NCBI RefSeq assembly: GCF_014084045.1
Contig: NZ_CP043732.1
Coordinates: 558,001 to 622,000 of the forward strand
Direction of reading: 5' to 3'
Source of the DNA: Microbacterium esteraromaticum
Lineage (GTDB): Bacteria; Actinomycetota; Actinomycetes; Actinomycetales; Microbacteriaceae
Length of the DNA: 64,000 nt
This document shows positions 24,604-33,130 of the stretch, in pieces (the first letter of the stretch is position 1; every line of letters begins with the position of its first letter). The position numbers and the translations under genes were made by a program. The notes under the pieces are model-generated. The model did not search any database. It was given only the letters and a program-made list of their open reading frames with translations, and was not told the DNA's origin.

Positions 24604-25086
24604 TCAGCCGAGTTCGCGCACGAATGCGTCGACGTGCTCGCGCAGCCGGAGCATGCGCAGCTCGCGCGCGAGCTCGCGGTCGTACCCCTCGTATGCGAGC
24701 GGAGGCAGCCGGCGCACATTGGCCGAGCAGCCGAAGTTCTCGCAGATCAGCGTGCCGATCGTGTCGCCGTTGCGACCGGCGCCACCGGCCTTGCGCGCCG
24801 AGAAGAACTGCACGTCGTTGCGCAGAGTGACGTCGTCGCACCACGAGCACTGCGCGCGCCTGCGAGTGCGCTGCTCTGTGCGCTGCAGCAGTACGCCGAC
24901 GGGCTCGCCGTCGACCTCGGTGACCACGTACGCGCGGCGGGGCATCTTCGGGTCGAACCAGCCGAGGTAGTCGAGCCGTTCGAAGTCGATCGCGTCGAAG
25001 TCGGGTGGGAGGGTGAGCGATGAGGCCTCCTTGCGAGAGGCGTTGCGGAAGGACGCGCGGATGGCGCGCTCGTCGATGGGACGCAT
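24604..25086 (-). CDS. FBP-type elongation factor G-binding protein
   Basis: 160 residues. A helical N-terminal part (IRASFRNASRKEASSLTLPPDFD) is followed by a treble-clef zinc finger: CSWCDD near residue 90 and CENFGC near residue 126. This architecture matches the FBP/FusB family, which binds EF-G and helps it leave stalled ribosomes; FusB homologues give fusidic acid resistance. Whether this protein protects against fusidic acid is unknown. Confidence 0.8.
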   Translation of the reverse strand: MRPIDERAIRASFRNASRKEASSLTLPPDFDAIDFERLDYLGWFDPKMPRRAYVVTEVDGEPVGVLLQRTEQRTRRRAQCSWCDDVTLRNDVQFFSARKAGGAGRNGDTIGTLICENFGCSANVRRLPPLAYEGYDRELARELRMLRLREHVDAFVRELG

Positions 25087-25217
25087 GGCAGTGCTTTCTT
25101 GTCGAGGTGCCGACGACGGTCGGCGGGAGAGTGAGGCGCATCCTTCAGATCGGATGCCGGATACCACGAGACACCGGTGACGGGGGTTCCGCCGCCGGAT
25201 CGCTCTCAGCCTCTGCC

Positions 25218-25238
25218 GTCGGCGCGTGATGCGCCGAC
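25218..25238. other. Hairpin in the gap 25087-25397
   Basis: GTCGGCGC at 25218-25225 pairs perfectly with GCGCCGAC at 25231-25238 around GTGAT. It is the only clear structure in the 311-base gap between the FBP gene (leftward) and the small hypothetical gene (rightward), which must hold both promoters. I see no convincing reading frame in the gap. Confidence 0.4.
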
Positions 25239-25397
25239 GATCACCTCTCGCGCCTGGACGGCGCACTCTGCAGACAACACGGCGTCAAGTGTACGCCGCC
25301 GATCGCATCGCCAATGTGTCGCCGCATGTCGGCCTCGGTCGACGCGCGGTCGGGTCGGACGTACTCTCGGTTCATCCCGACCCGTGAGGAGAACCAC

Positions 25398-25742
25398 GTG
25401 AACACGCCGCTGACCCGCCTTTCGCCCCTCGAGGTGCGTGAGCGTGCGGCGTGCATGTGCGACCACGGCGACGTGTGCTCCTCGTACGCACCGGGACACG
25501 CGCTGCATCTGATCCAGGCGCGGATGGCTTCTGCCACGCCGCTGAGCTGGGTGGATGCCGTCGTGGAGACGGCCGATGCGGCATCCGGATCCCTCACCCT
25601 GCGCACGCTTCAGGGCGACGTGCTCTCGATCTGGAGCGCAGGCGGGGCCGCGCTCGAGGCGCCTGCCGGCACGCCCGTCGCGCTGCATGCGGCCTACGAC
25701 GTGCTGGCGGTCGGCCGCGTGCTGTACAACGTCGCCCGCTGA
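25398..25742 (+). CDS. Hypothetical protein
   Basis: 114 residues from a GTG at 25398, chosen because GAGGAG sits 6 bases upstream; an extension to 25314 has no such signal. The N-terminal part is rich in Cys and His (ACMCDHGDVCSSYAPGHALH), which might bind a metal. The rest looks like a small beta domain (SLTLRTLQGDVLSIW, TPVALHAAYDVLAVG). No family recognised. Confidence 0.6.
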   Translation: MNTPLTRLSPLEVRERAACMCDHGDVCSSYAPGHALHLIQARMASATPLSWVDAVVETADAASGSLTLRTLQGDVLSIWSAGGAALEAPAGTPVALHAAYDVLAVGRVLYNVAR

Positions 25743-25800
25743 CTCGTCAGCACGCGTCGCGAACGCTTCCGAGTCGCTCGAGCATCTATATTGGTCACAT

Positions 25801-25812
25801 CTAACCGATTGG
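25801..25812. promoter_or_regulatory. Probable operator in front of the LacI-type gene
   Basis: CTAACCGATTGG, embedded in CTAACCGATT-G-GATGG, nearly matches the sequence CTAACCGATTAGATGG found at 30979 in the ABC/sulfatase promoter. A -10-like TATATT lies just upstream at 25787-25792, so binding would block the regulator's own promoter. Confidence 0.7.
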
Positions 25813-25822
25813 ATGGGGCGTC

Positions 25823-26806
25823 ATGGCTACGGGAAAAGATGTCGCCGACCTGGCGGGCACCTCCACCGCCGTGGTGAGCTACGTCTTCAACAACGGCCCG
25901 CGCAACGTCTCGCCGAACACACGCGAACGCGTGCTGCAGGCCGCGGCCCGATTGAACTATCGCCCCAATGCTCTCGCCCGCGCGCTGAGCCACGGGCGTA
26001 CGGCGTCGATCGGACTGGTCGTCCCCGACATCGCCAACCGATTCTTCGGTGAACTGGCGCGCGCGCTGCAAGGGGCCGCAGCGACGCTGGGCGACCTGCT
26101 GCTGATCGGAGACTCGGGGCTCGATGCCGAACGGGAGCGGGCGCACATCGCGGCCTTCGCCGAACGCCGCGTCGACGCGACCGTTCTGGTGTCGCTCAGC
26201 GACGAGCCCGACATCGCACCGCTGACCGACGCAGGAGTACCGGTGCTCGCGCTGCAGCCGGTGCCCGCCGGCAGCCGGCTCTCATCCCTCTCCGTCGACT
26301 ACCGTCGCGCTGCGCGGGCTATGACGATGCACCTGATCGACCACGGCTATGACTCCATCGCCCTGCTCAGCAGCGACGGAGACTCGGCTGGTGTGCGTCA
26401 GCACCGCAGCGGCTTCCGCGCGGCGGTCCGTGCGGCCGGAAGGGAGCTCACAGCCACCGAGATCCGCAGCCCGATCAGCCGCGCCGAGACCGCCGAGGTG
26501 TTCGCGGCGGTGCTCTCCAGCGGGCACCACCCGCGGGCGGTCTACTGCACGACCGACGAGCAGGCGCACGGTGTGCTCTTCGCGTGCGCCCGCGCAGGCC
26601 TGCGCGTTCCGGCCGATGTCGCGGTGACGGGCTTCGATGCGACCGAGCACTCGGCGTTCTCCTGGCCCCCGCTCACGTCGGTGCGCCAGCCCATCGACGA
26701 TCTGGCCGAGAGCGCGCTGGAGATGCTTCGTCGCGGCCCGGAGCCGACCCACGGGACTGTTCCGTTCGAGCTCGTCGTGCGCGATTCCTGCGGCCCCCAC
26801 GACTGA
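25823..26806 (+). CDS. LacI-family transcriptional regulator
   Basis: 327 residues. The N-terminal helix-turn-helix is ATGKDVADLAGTSTAVVSYV with the hinge RLNYRPNALARAL, followed by a periplasmic-binding-like effector domain (SIGLVVPDIANRFFGELARAL through VTGFDATEHSAFSWPPLTSV). It precedes and converges on a nucleoside hydrolase/ABC import operon. Near-identical operators in front of itself and of the 30.97-kb divergent promoter indicate that it represses both. The inducer is presumably the sugar or nucleoside imported. Confidence 0.9.
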   Translation: MATGKDVADLAGTSTAVVSYVFNNGPRNVSPNTRERVLQAAARLNYRPNALARALSHGRTASIGLVVPDIANRFFGELARALQGAAATLGDLLLIGDSGLDAERERAHIAAFAERRVDATVLVSLSDEPDIAPLTDAGVPVLALQPVPAGSRLSSLSVDYRRAARAMTMHLIDHGYDSIALLSSDGDSAGVRQHRSGFRAAVRAAGRELTATEIRSPISRAETAEVFAAVLSSGHHPRAVYCTTDEQAHGVLFACARAGLRVPADVAVTGFDATEHSAFSWPPLTSVRQPIDDLAESALEMLRRGPEPTHGTVPFELVVRDSCGPHD

Positions 26807-26824
26807 TCGCGGGGGCCGCCTGCC

Positions 26825-27703
26825 TCACGTCCGGGCCTGGATCGAGGCGATGCCCGAGATGATCCGCCCTGCCACTGCGGCCGCATCCGCCCCGATGGCC
26901 ACGCGCACGGCGCCGCCGCCCTCGTGGAAGGCAGACGCGCCGTCGATCGCGTTCACGCTCAACGTGCCGGGTGCGCTGAAGCGGAACAGCTCGGGCGCGG
27001 TCATGGTGAGCACCGTCACCGGGTCGTGCGGGACATTCCATTCCGTCCCCCAGAACGCCCACCACTGCCGAATCTCGGCCTCGATCAGGCGCCCCAGCGG
27101 CCCGCTGCCCGCGATGGCGGCGACTCCGTCGGAGCCGATGTTGATCAGTCGGGTGATCTCGAGCCCCGTCACTGTGGTGGGGATGCCGGAGGCGAATACG
27201 ATGCCTGCGGCGGCGGTGTCGCTGCGGAAGTTGTGCTCGGGCTCATGCGCCCCGAAAGAGCCGCCCATGATCCACAGATGGCGCACCGCGCCCGCAAAGC
27301 GCGGTTCGTGCTGGATCGCGGCGGCCACGTTCGTCAGCGGCCCGATCGCGATCAGGTCTATTCGCCCGGGTGCTGCGAGCACTGCGGACACCAGGTGCGC
27401 GACTGCGTCATCAGACGCGATCGTCTCATTCTCGAGGCCCTCGTGCAGGGCGCCCTCGTGCCCGGCCCACCACACCTCCTTGCCCGAGAGCGGGTGCGCG
27501 CGTCCGGCGTGCACGGGGACGTCCGCTCCAGCGACGCCGAGGATCCGTGCGGCCAGGCGCGCGCGCAGCACCGTGTCGCCGTAGACGGTGGTGACGCTGT
27601 GCAGGTCGATCCCTGGGTCGCCGAGGATCAGGGCGAGTGCCAGCAGGTCGTCGACATCTGTCCCGATGTCGGTGTCGAGGATCACGGTGCGTGTTTCGGT
27701 CAT
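26825..27703 (-). CDS. Nucleoside hydrolase (IunH/RihA family)
   Basis: 292 residues. The hallmark calcium site DTDIGTDVDD is at residues 10-19. Also present are the second metal region AIGPLTNVAAAI, the WIMGGSF segment, EHNFRSDTAAA with a metal-binding position, and NVPHDPVTVL with the catalytic histidine. The enzyme splits N-ribosides into base and ribose. It is the last gene of the ABC import operon, 84 bases after the permease, which suggests that the imported compound is a nucleoside or becomes one. Confidence 0.92.
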   Translation of the reverse strand: MTETRTVILDTDIGTDVDDLLALALILGDPGIDLHSVTTVYGDTVLRARLAARILGVAGADVPVHAGRAHPLSGKEVWWAGHEGALHEGLENETIASDDAVAHLVSAVLAAPGRIDLIAIGPLTNVAAAIQHEPRFAGAVRHLWIMGGSFGAHEPEHNFRSDTAAAGIVFASGIPTTVTGLEITRLINIGSDGVAAIAGSGPLGRLIEAEIRQWWAFWGTEWNVPHDPVTVLTMTAPELFRFSAPGTLSVNAIDGASAFHEGGGAVRVAIGADAAAVAGRIISGIASIQART

Positions 27704-27787
27704 AGTGCCTTCTCGTTCAGAGGTGCGGTGAGTATCGGGGCGCGCCGGCTCGCCCGGTGTCCGCTGACCCGGCTGCGCTCGCCACGG

Positions 27788-28654
27788 CTACTTCATTCCG
27801 GAGGTTGATACGGAGTGGATGAAGTAGCGCTGCAGGCTCATGATGATCACGAGCGGGATCACGGTGAGCACGATCGCCCCGGCGAAGAGCACGCCGTAGT
27901 CGACCGAGAACTCGCCTTCGAGGCCGGCCAGCGCGACCGGCCCGACAGTGTGCTGCGTGTCGGTGCCGATCAGCAGCGGCCACATGTACGACTGCCACTG
28001 GAACAGGAAGAGGGTCAGCCCGGCGCCGATCAGCGGAGGCACCGACAGCGGCAGGTGGATGCGGCGGAACACGCCGAACCAGCCCAGGCCGTCGAGGGTC
28101 GCCGCCTCGACGAGCTCCTTGGGTATCGCGAGGAAGAACTGCCTCAGCATGAAGATGGCCAGGCCGTTGCCGATGCCGGGAAGGATCAGCGCGGTGTACG
28201 TGTTCTGCAGCTGCCAGTCGCGAAACAGATCGGCGAGCGGGATGGCGATCGCGTCGAACGGGATCAGGAAGCTCAGCACGATGATGCCGAACACGGCGCC
28301 GCGCCCGCGGAAGGGGATGGCAGCCAGTGCGAACGCAGCCGCTGCGCAGACGACGAGGCCGAACAGCACCGTGACGAACGAGACGATCAGCGAGTTCAGG
28401 ATGCCGATGCCGAGCTTCGTCTCGAGCAGGGCGACGTAGTTGTCGAAGGTCAGCGCCGATGGCACGAACGTGTGCCACTGCAGCGGGTTGAGGAAGCGAA
28501 GCACCTCGGCGCCGGGGCGCAGCGAGCTGATCAGCGCCCACAGCAGGGGCAGCACGAAGAGCAACCCGATGGCGGCGCCGAGGACACTCGAGATCACGTA
28601 CGCGCGCTGCGGCCGCGACCGGCGCGTGCTGGTGTTCGTGCGTGTGCTCGTCAT
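27788..28654 (-). CDS. ABC sugar-type permease, MalG-like
   Basis: 288 residues with six membrane segments. The coupling motif is KELVEAATLDGLGWFGVFRRIHLPLSVPPL (EAA loop), and VPLADLF-type loop residues and a C-terminal RYFIHSVSTSGMK tail match the carbohydrate uptake CUT1 family. It pairs with the preceding permease. The ATG overlaps that gene's stop (ATGA). No ATPase gene lies in this operon; such systems usually borrow a shared MsiK/MalK-like ATPase. Confidence 0.9.
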   Translation of the reverse strand: MTSTRTNTSTRRSRPQRAYVISSVLGAAIGLLFVLPLLWALISSLRPGAEVLRFLNPLQWHTFVPSALTFDNYVALLETKLGIGILNSLIVSFVTVLFGLVVCAAAAFALAAIPFRGRGAVFGIIVLSFLIPFDAIAIPLADLFRDWQLQNTYTALILPGIGNGLAIFMLRQFFLAIPKELVEAATLDGLGWFGVFRRIHLPLSVPPLIGAGLTLFLFQWQSYMWPLLIGTDTQHTVGPVALAGLEGEFSVDYGVLFAGAIVLTVIPLVIIMSLQRYFIHSVSTSGMK

Positions 28655-29574
28655 GCTCGTTCCTTCTCTCCGCCGAGGAGGCGGAACTGCGCCAGCACGA
28701 CGAGCAGGGTGATGACCACCAGCACCACGACCTCGGCGTTCGCTGCGTTCGTGTCGCCGAGGGTGTACGCGCGCTCGTAGATGTCGTACATCAGCAGGTC
28801 GGTGGATCCCTGCGGCCCGCCCTGTGTGAGGATCTGCACCGGCGCGAAGACGAGAAAATTGTGCACGGTGTCGGCCACCAGCACGAACGCCAGCGGGCGC
28901 CTGCACATCGGCAGCGTGATGTGCCACAGCTTGTGCCACGCGCTGGCTCCGTCGATGGACGCGGCCTCGTACAGCTCGGCGGGGATGTCGTTGATGCCCG
29001 CGATGAGGAACAGCATGTAGTAGCCGACAGCCGTCCACGACAGCAGCACGATGATCGCGGCGAGCGACTGGTCGGGAGAGTTCAGGAAGGGCTGTGCGGG
29101 AATGCCGAACACGGCGAGCAGTGCGTTGGCCAGACCGTCTGGACGGTAGATGACGCTCCATACGACGGCGGCCACCGCTGCCGGTGCGGCGATCGGCAGG
29201 ATCACGAAAGAGCGCCAGATGCGCGACCCGGCCGCGCGGCGCGTGTACAGGTACGCGAGCAGGAATGCCGCACCGACCTGCAGCGGGTTGATGATGATCG
29301 CGAAGACGAGCGTCACCTGCAGGGAGTTGAGGAAGTCGGGGCTCGTGAAGAGCTCGGCGTACCGTTCGAACCCGACGAAGATCTCGCCGCCGCCGAAGAA
29401 GCTGCGTGCGAAGAAGCTCTCCCTCACCGCGAGGCCGGCAGGGAGCAGCCGCAGCAGGATCAGCGCGGCGAGCGCCGGCGCGAGGAATGCCAGTGCCGCG
29501 AGCGCGGTGCCCCTGCGGCGCCGACGCCCCCGGTTCGGGGCGGCGACATGGTCGCCGCCCCGAACGCTCGTCAT
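28651..29574 (-). CDS. ABC sugar-type permease, MalF-like
   Basis: 307 residues with six membrane segments and the coupling loop AELYEAASIDGASAWHKLWHITLP. The start at 29574 overlaps the binding-protein stop (ATGA); an ATG five codons upstream (29589) with AAGGA before it is the alternative. With the MalG-like partner it forms the membrane channel of a CUT1-type importer. Confidence 0.9.
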   Translation of the reverse strand: MTSVRGGDHVAAPNRGRRRRRGTALAALAFLAPALAALILLRLLPAGLAVRESFFARSFFGGGEIFVGFERYAELFTSPDFLNSLQVTLVFAIIINPLQVGAAFLLAYLYTRRAAGSRIWRSFVILPIAAPAAVAAVVWSVIYRPDGLANALLAVFGIPAQPFLNSPDQSLAAIIVLLSWTAVGYYMLFLIAGINDIPAELYEAASIDGASAWHKLWHITLPMCRRPLAFVLVADTVHNFLVFAPVQILTQGGPQGSTDLLMYDIYERAYTLGDTNAANAEVVVLVVITLLVVLAQFRLLGGEKERA

Positions 29575-30872
29575 CTGATCGCGGACCATGCGTCCTTGAG
29601 CTCCTCCTGCGCCTTGTCCAGGCGCTCCTTCACATCGGCGCCGTTCGCGATGTCGCTGAAAGCCTTGTTCACGATCTGCTCGAACTGCAGATAGCCGACG
29701 GTGGTCGGTCGCGCGACGGCCGTCTCCTCGCTGGCGTCGGCGATGATCGCGGCCGTTCCGGCACTTCGCTCACCGGCTCTGCCGTCGAGCTCGGCGAGGA
29801 AGTCGGACATCGCCTCGAGGTTCGACGGGATGATCGTCGTCACCTCGGTGGTGGCGCGATTGCCCTCGGGGTTCAGCGAGCCGAACTCGATGAACTTCTT
29901 CGCCGCCTCCTGGTGCTTGGAGTAGGGGCTGATGCCCCACGACCACGAGCCCGTCGGAGTGACCCGCTCACCCTCGGCGAAGTATGGGAAGGGCGCCACG
30001 CCCCACTCGACCTCCGAGTCGGCGAAGATCCCGACGTCCCATGGCCCGCCCACGTAGAACGCTGCGTTGCTGTCCATGAAGTAGGTCTGGCCCTGCAGCG
30101 ACGGGAGCCGCTCGGAGACGCCGTCGGTGTACAGGCTCTGGTACCACTCCATCGCCTTCACCCAGCCGGCATTGGCGATGTCGGCCTCCAGCATTCCGGA
30201 GCCGGTCACCCCCGAACCGCCGCCGAGCGACTCGGCGAGGGGCTGCAGGCCGTAGTACGTCTCCGCCTCGATCGTGAGACCGGACGCCGCGCCGGTGGCC
30301 TGCTGCACCTGCGTGCCCAGCGTGACCACCTGCTCCCAGGTCATCGCCTCGGCCGGGTCAGCGGAGGGGAACGCGACCCCCGCCTGTTCGAGCAGGTCCT
30401 TGTTGTAGAACAGCAGCTGCGTGGAGGTCCAGACCGGCAGGGCCCAGAGCTTCTCGTCGTAGAAGCCGACGTCGTACTGATCGGCGGGCACCAGCGGCTC
30501 CAGCTCTTCGGAATATGCCGACAGGTCGACCAGGAATCCCTGGGCGGCGTTGGATGCGATGTTGGGCTGATTCACCGTGTAGACGTCAACGGTGTCGTCC
30601 TTCGAACTCAGGCGCTGCTGCATCGCCGTCGAGAAGCTGTCGAGCGGGATCTGGGTGTATTCGACCGTGATGTCGGGGTTCTCCGCCTCGAAGGCGTCGA
30701 TGACCGGGGCGTACGTCTCGGGGTTGTCGGCGCCGACGAAGCTCAGGGTGACAGGACCCTCCTCCTGCGGGGCCGACGGCGCCGCGTCACCGCCGGCGGC
30801 GCACCCGACGAGCACGATGCCGGCCAGCGCCGCCGAGGACACACCTGCCGCTCTGCGGACGTTCTTCTTCAT
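29571..30872 (-). CDS. Extracellular solute-binding lipoprotein (CUT1 type)
   Basis: 433 residues. The lipoprotein signal ends at VLVGC (lipid-anchored Cys23), followed by a type I extracellular binding domain with VTLSFVGADNPETYAPVIDAF and later AAFYVGGPWDVGIF and GSWSWGISPYSKHQEAAKKFIEF. It delivers a ligand to the two permeases. The gene is divergent from the sulfatase across a promoter with two operators. The ligand is unknown; the neighbours suggest a sulfated glycoside or nucleoside. Confidence 0.9.
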   Translation of the reverse strand: MKKNVRRAAGVSSAALAGIVLVGCAAGGDAAPSAPQEEGPVTLSFVGADNPETYAPVIDAFEAENPDITVEYTQIPLDSFSTAMQQRLSSKDDTVDVYTVNQPNIASNAAQGFLVDLSAYSEELEPLVPADQYDVGFYDEKLWALPVWTSTQLLFYNKDLLEQAGVAFPSADPAEAMTWEQVVTLGTQVQQATGAASGLTIEAETYYGLQPLAESLGGGSGVTGSGMLEADIANAGWVKAMEWYQSLYTDGVSERLPSLQGQTYFMDSNAAFYVGGPWDVGIFADSEVEWGVAPFPYFAEGERVTPTGSWSWGISPYSKHQEAAKKFIEFGSLNPEGNRATTEVTTIIPSNLEAMSDFLAELDGRAGERSAGTAAIIADASEETAVARPTTVGYLQFEQIVNKAFSDIANGADVKERLDKAQEELKDAWSAIR

Positions 30873-30964
30873 GGGGTCTTCCTTCCGGGTGGGCTCGTGC
30901 TCACGGGGTGCTGAACCGATGCCGACGCCGCTTCGCGCCGGGCGACTTTTCCTGGAACTCGAGA

Positions 30965-30990
30965 TCTAAGGGCTTAGACTAACCGATTAG
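30965..30990. promoter_or_regulatory. Tandem LacI-type operators, ABC operon/sulfatase divergent promoter
   Basis: Two adjacent palindromes: TCTAAGGGCTTAGA (30965-30978, perfect five-base arms) and CTAACCGATTAG (30979-30990). The second matches the site in front of the LacI gene at 25801. They lie about 90 bases from each divergent gene start, so one repressor can control both. Confidence 0.8.
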
Positions 30991-31079
30991 ATGGCAGATT
31001 ATCAGCATGCCGACGGTGCGACAACCGCCGGCTTGGAGAGACTTCGTCATGCCGCACAGGCAGGAAGGAACGACCCGCC

Positions 31080-32537
31080 ATGTCTCGACCGAACATCCTG
31101 GTCATCATGTCCGACGACCACGCGCAGTGGGCAGCCGGCTGCTACGGCAACGCCGATGTCGACACGCCCAACCTCGACTACCTGGCGAAGACGGGGGTGC
31201 GCTTCGCCAACGCGTTCACGACGTCACCGGTGTGCTCGCCCGCTCGCGCATCGTTCTTCAGCGGGCGGCTTCCTTCTCAGCACGGCATGCACGACTACCT
31301 GAACGAGCTCGACGAGGAGGTGCGCGCGACGCGGTGGCTGCCGAAGGAGAGGCTCCTGCCCGAGATCCTGCACGAACAGGGCTACACGACCGGACTGTCC
31401 GGCAAATGGCACCTGGGCCACGACGATGCCGCGCCCTCCGGGTTCGATTTCTGGTACTCGCATTCCATCGAGATCTCCCGGCCAGACGGATACACGGCGC
31501 CGTGGCCGACCGAGACGCCGAGCGGCCCGGGGTACGACCGGCACGCGATCACCGACAAGGCCGTCGAGTTCCTGCGCCGACGCGATCACACGAAGCCGTT
31601 CTTCCTGTTCGTGGGGCACATCGCCACGCACAGCCCCTGGGACAACGCCCCCGACCGTCTCGTCGAGCGCTACCGCGAGCGCGCGCTGCACCCGGTGCAC
31701 GACGACTTCACGTACCCGTTCGGCCGCCTGCGCTCGGAGTCGCTGTACGCCTCCCGTGACGATCCGCGTGAAGCGCTCGCACAGTACTACGCGTCCGTGA
31801 CAGACATCGACGACCAGGTGGGACGCCTGATCGACGAACTCGAACTCCAGGGGCTGAGCGAGTCGACGGTCGTCGTCTACACGAGCGATCACGGGCTCAA
31901 CGCCGGACAGCACGGAATCTGGGGCAAGGGCAATGGAACGATCCCCTACAACGTCGTCGACGAGTCGATCCGCGTGCCGCTGATCGTCAGTTTCCCCACG
32001 GGCATCCTGGGCCGACAGCACCGGGTCGAGAACGTCGACCATACCGACACGTTCGCGACGCTCCTCGAGCTCGCAGGCACGACACCTCCCACAGACCTTC
32101 ATCCGACCCCTTACCCGGGCCGGTCGTACGTCGGCCCGCTGATGGGCCGGCCCCAGGAAGAATGCGCCGACGCCGTGTTCGTGGAATACGGCAATCTGCG
32201 GATGACCCGCACCTCGACGATGAAGCTGGTGAAGCGATACCCCGACGGACCCGACGAGCTGTTCGCGCTCGAACACGACCCGCGCGAAAGTGCCGACGTC
32301 TGGGATCGGCCGGAGTTCCGTGCTGTCCGCGACGAGCTCGAAGCGACCCTGACGTCTTACTTCGCGCGCTACGACGAGTCCGACACCTCCGGCCTCCGCG
32401 TCGAGGATCTGCCCCGGCACAACCTCGACGAGGCCTGGCGCGATCCGGGGCCAGCGGCGATCGCGGCAGACGGGGCATGGATGCACCGCCTTGAAGCGCG
32501 GATCCAGAACGAGAGGCAGCGGGGAGAGAACCCGTAG
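31080..32537 (+). CDS. Type I sulfatase (arylsulfatase family)
   Basis: 485 residues. The N-terminus has the metal site NILVIMSDDHAQWAAGCYG and the sulfatase signature CSPAR (Cys52 to Arg56), in which Cys52 would be converted to formylglycine. Further active-site pieces are SGKWHLGHDD and YTSDHGLNAGQHGIWGKGN. It removes sulfate from an organic sulfate ester. No signal peptide is visible, so it appears cytoplasmic and would act after import by the divergent ABC system. AGGAAGGAA precedes the ATG. A formylglycine-generating enzyme must be encoded elsewhere. Confidence 0.92.
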   Translation: MSRPNILVIMSDDHAQWAAGCYGNADVDTPNLDYLAKTGVRFANAFTTSPVCSPARASFFSGRLPSQHGMHDYLNELDEEVRATRWLPKERLLPEILHEQGYTTGLSGKWHLGHDDAAPSGFDFWYSHSIEISRPDGYTAPWPTETPSGPGYDRHAITDKAVEFLRRRDHTKPFFLFVGHIATHSPWDNAPDRLVERYRERALHPVHDDFTYPFGRLRSESLYASRDDPREALAQYYASVTDIDDQVGRLIDELELQGLSESTVVVYTSDHGLNAGQHGIWGKGNGTIPYNVVDESIRVPLIVSFPTGILGRQHRVENVDHTDTFATLLELAGTTPPTDLHPTPYPGRSYVGPLMGRPQEECADAVFVEYGNLRMTRTSTMKLVKRYPDGPDELFALEHDPRESADVWDRPEFRAVRDELEATLTSYFARYDESDTSGLRVEDLPRHNLDEAWRDPGPAAIAADGAWMHRLEARIQNERQRGENP

Positions 32538-32609
32538 AACGCCAGCCCCCTCCCCGGGCTCGTCCGCCCCCATCCGCGTCGCGGCACCGATCCGGAGAAG
32601 GCTGACTCG

Positions 32610-33011
32610 TCAGGACGCCATCTTCATCATCATGTCGCGCATCGACATGCACGCGTCCATGCATGCTTTGCAGGCCTGAGCGCACATCCGGCAGACGTCG
32701 CTGTGCTCGGCGTGCGCCATGCACTCGTCCATGCACATGCGGCACATCGCGATGCAGGCGTCGAGCATCGACATCATCACCGCGGGGGTCATGCCCTGCA
32801 TCCGCAGCATCGAGCGCATCATCGTGCCGCACATGTCTGCGCAGTTCATGCAGGCCACGCTGCAGTCCATCATCTGCGTCGAACAGACCGTGCACGCCTG
32901 CTCGCAGGCGGCACAGGCATCCATGCAGGCCTGCATGACCGACATGTCCATCATCTCCATGCCGGAGGTCTTCATCTCGGACGCCATCGCGTCCATCATC
33001 ATCGAATCCAT
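32610..33011 (-). CDS. Cys/Met-rich four-helix-bundle copper-binding protein
   Basis: 133 residues, extremely rich in Met and Cys. Repeated CxxxC pairs such as ACMDACAACEQACTVC, DCSVACMNCADMC and CRMCAQACKACMDAC lie on predicted helices, as in DUF326/Csp-type copper-storage proteins whose inward cysteines hold many Cu(I) ions. No secretion signal is visible, so storage would be cytosolic (Csp3-like). The ATG at 33011 is preferred over a GTG three codons earlier because it fits AAGG spacing and the MDSMMMDAM N-terminus. Confidence 0.85.
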   Translation of the reverse strand: MDSMMMDAMASEMKTSGMEMMDMSVMQACMDACAACEQACTVCSTQMMDCSVACMNCADMCGTMMRSMLRMQGMTPAVMMSMLDACIAMCRMCMDECMAHAEHSDVCRMCAQACKACMDACMSMRDMMMKMAS

Positions 33012-33130
33012 CGCTCGCACCGCCTTCGTCTTCGGCTCGCACCGGGGCTGAGACGGGGCAGGTCGTCCCGCCTGCGGCCAGAGTACGCCTGCACGCGCCG
33101 CACGTCGACAGCCGGGAGTAGGGTCGCCCT

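Noticed and set aside
31007..31759. 250-residue plus-strand frame overlapping the sulfatase start
   Set aside because: It is an out-of-frame shadow; the sulfatase frame has the CSPAR motif and a proper ribosome binding site.
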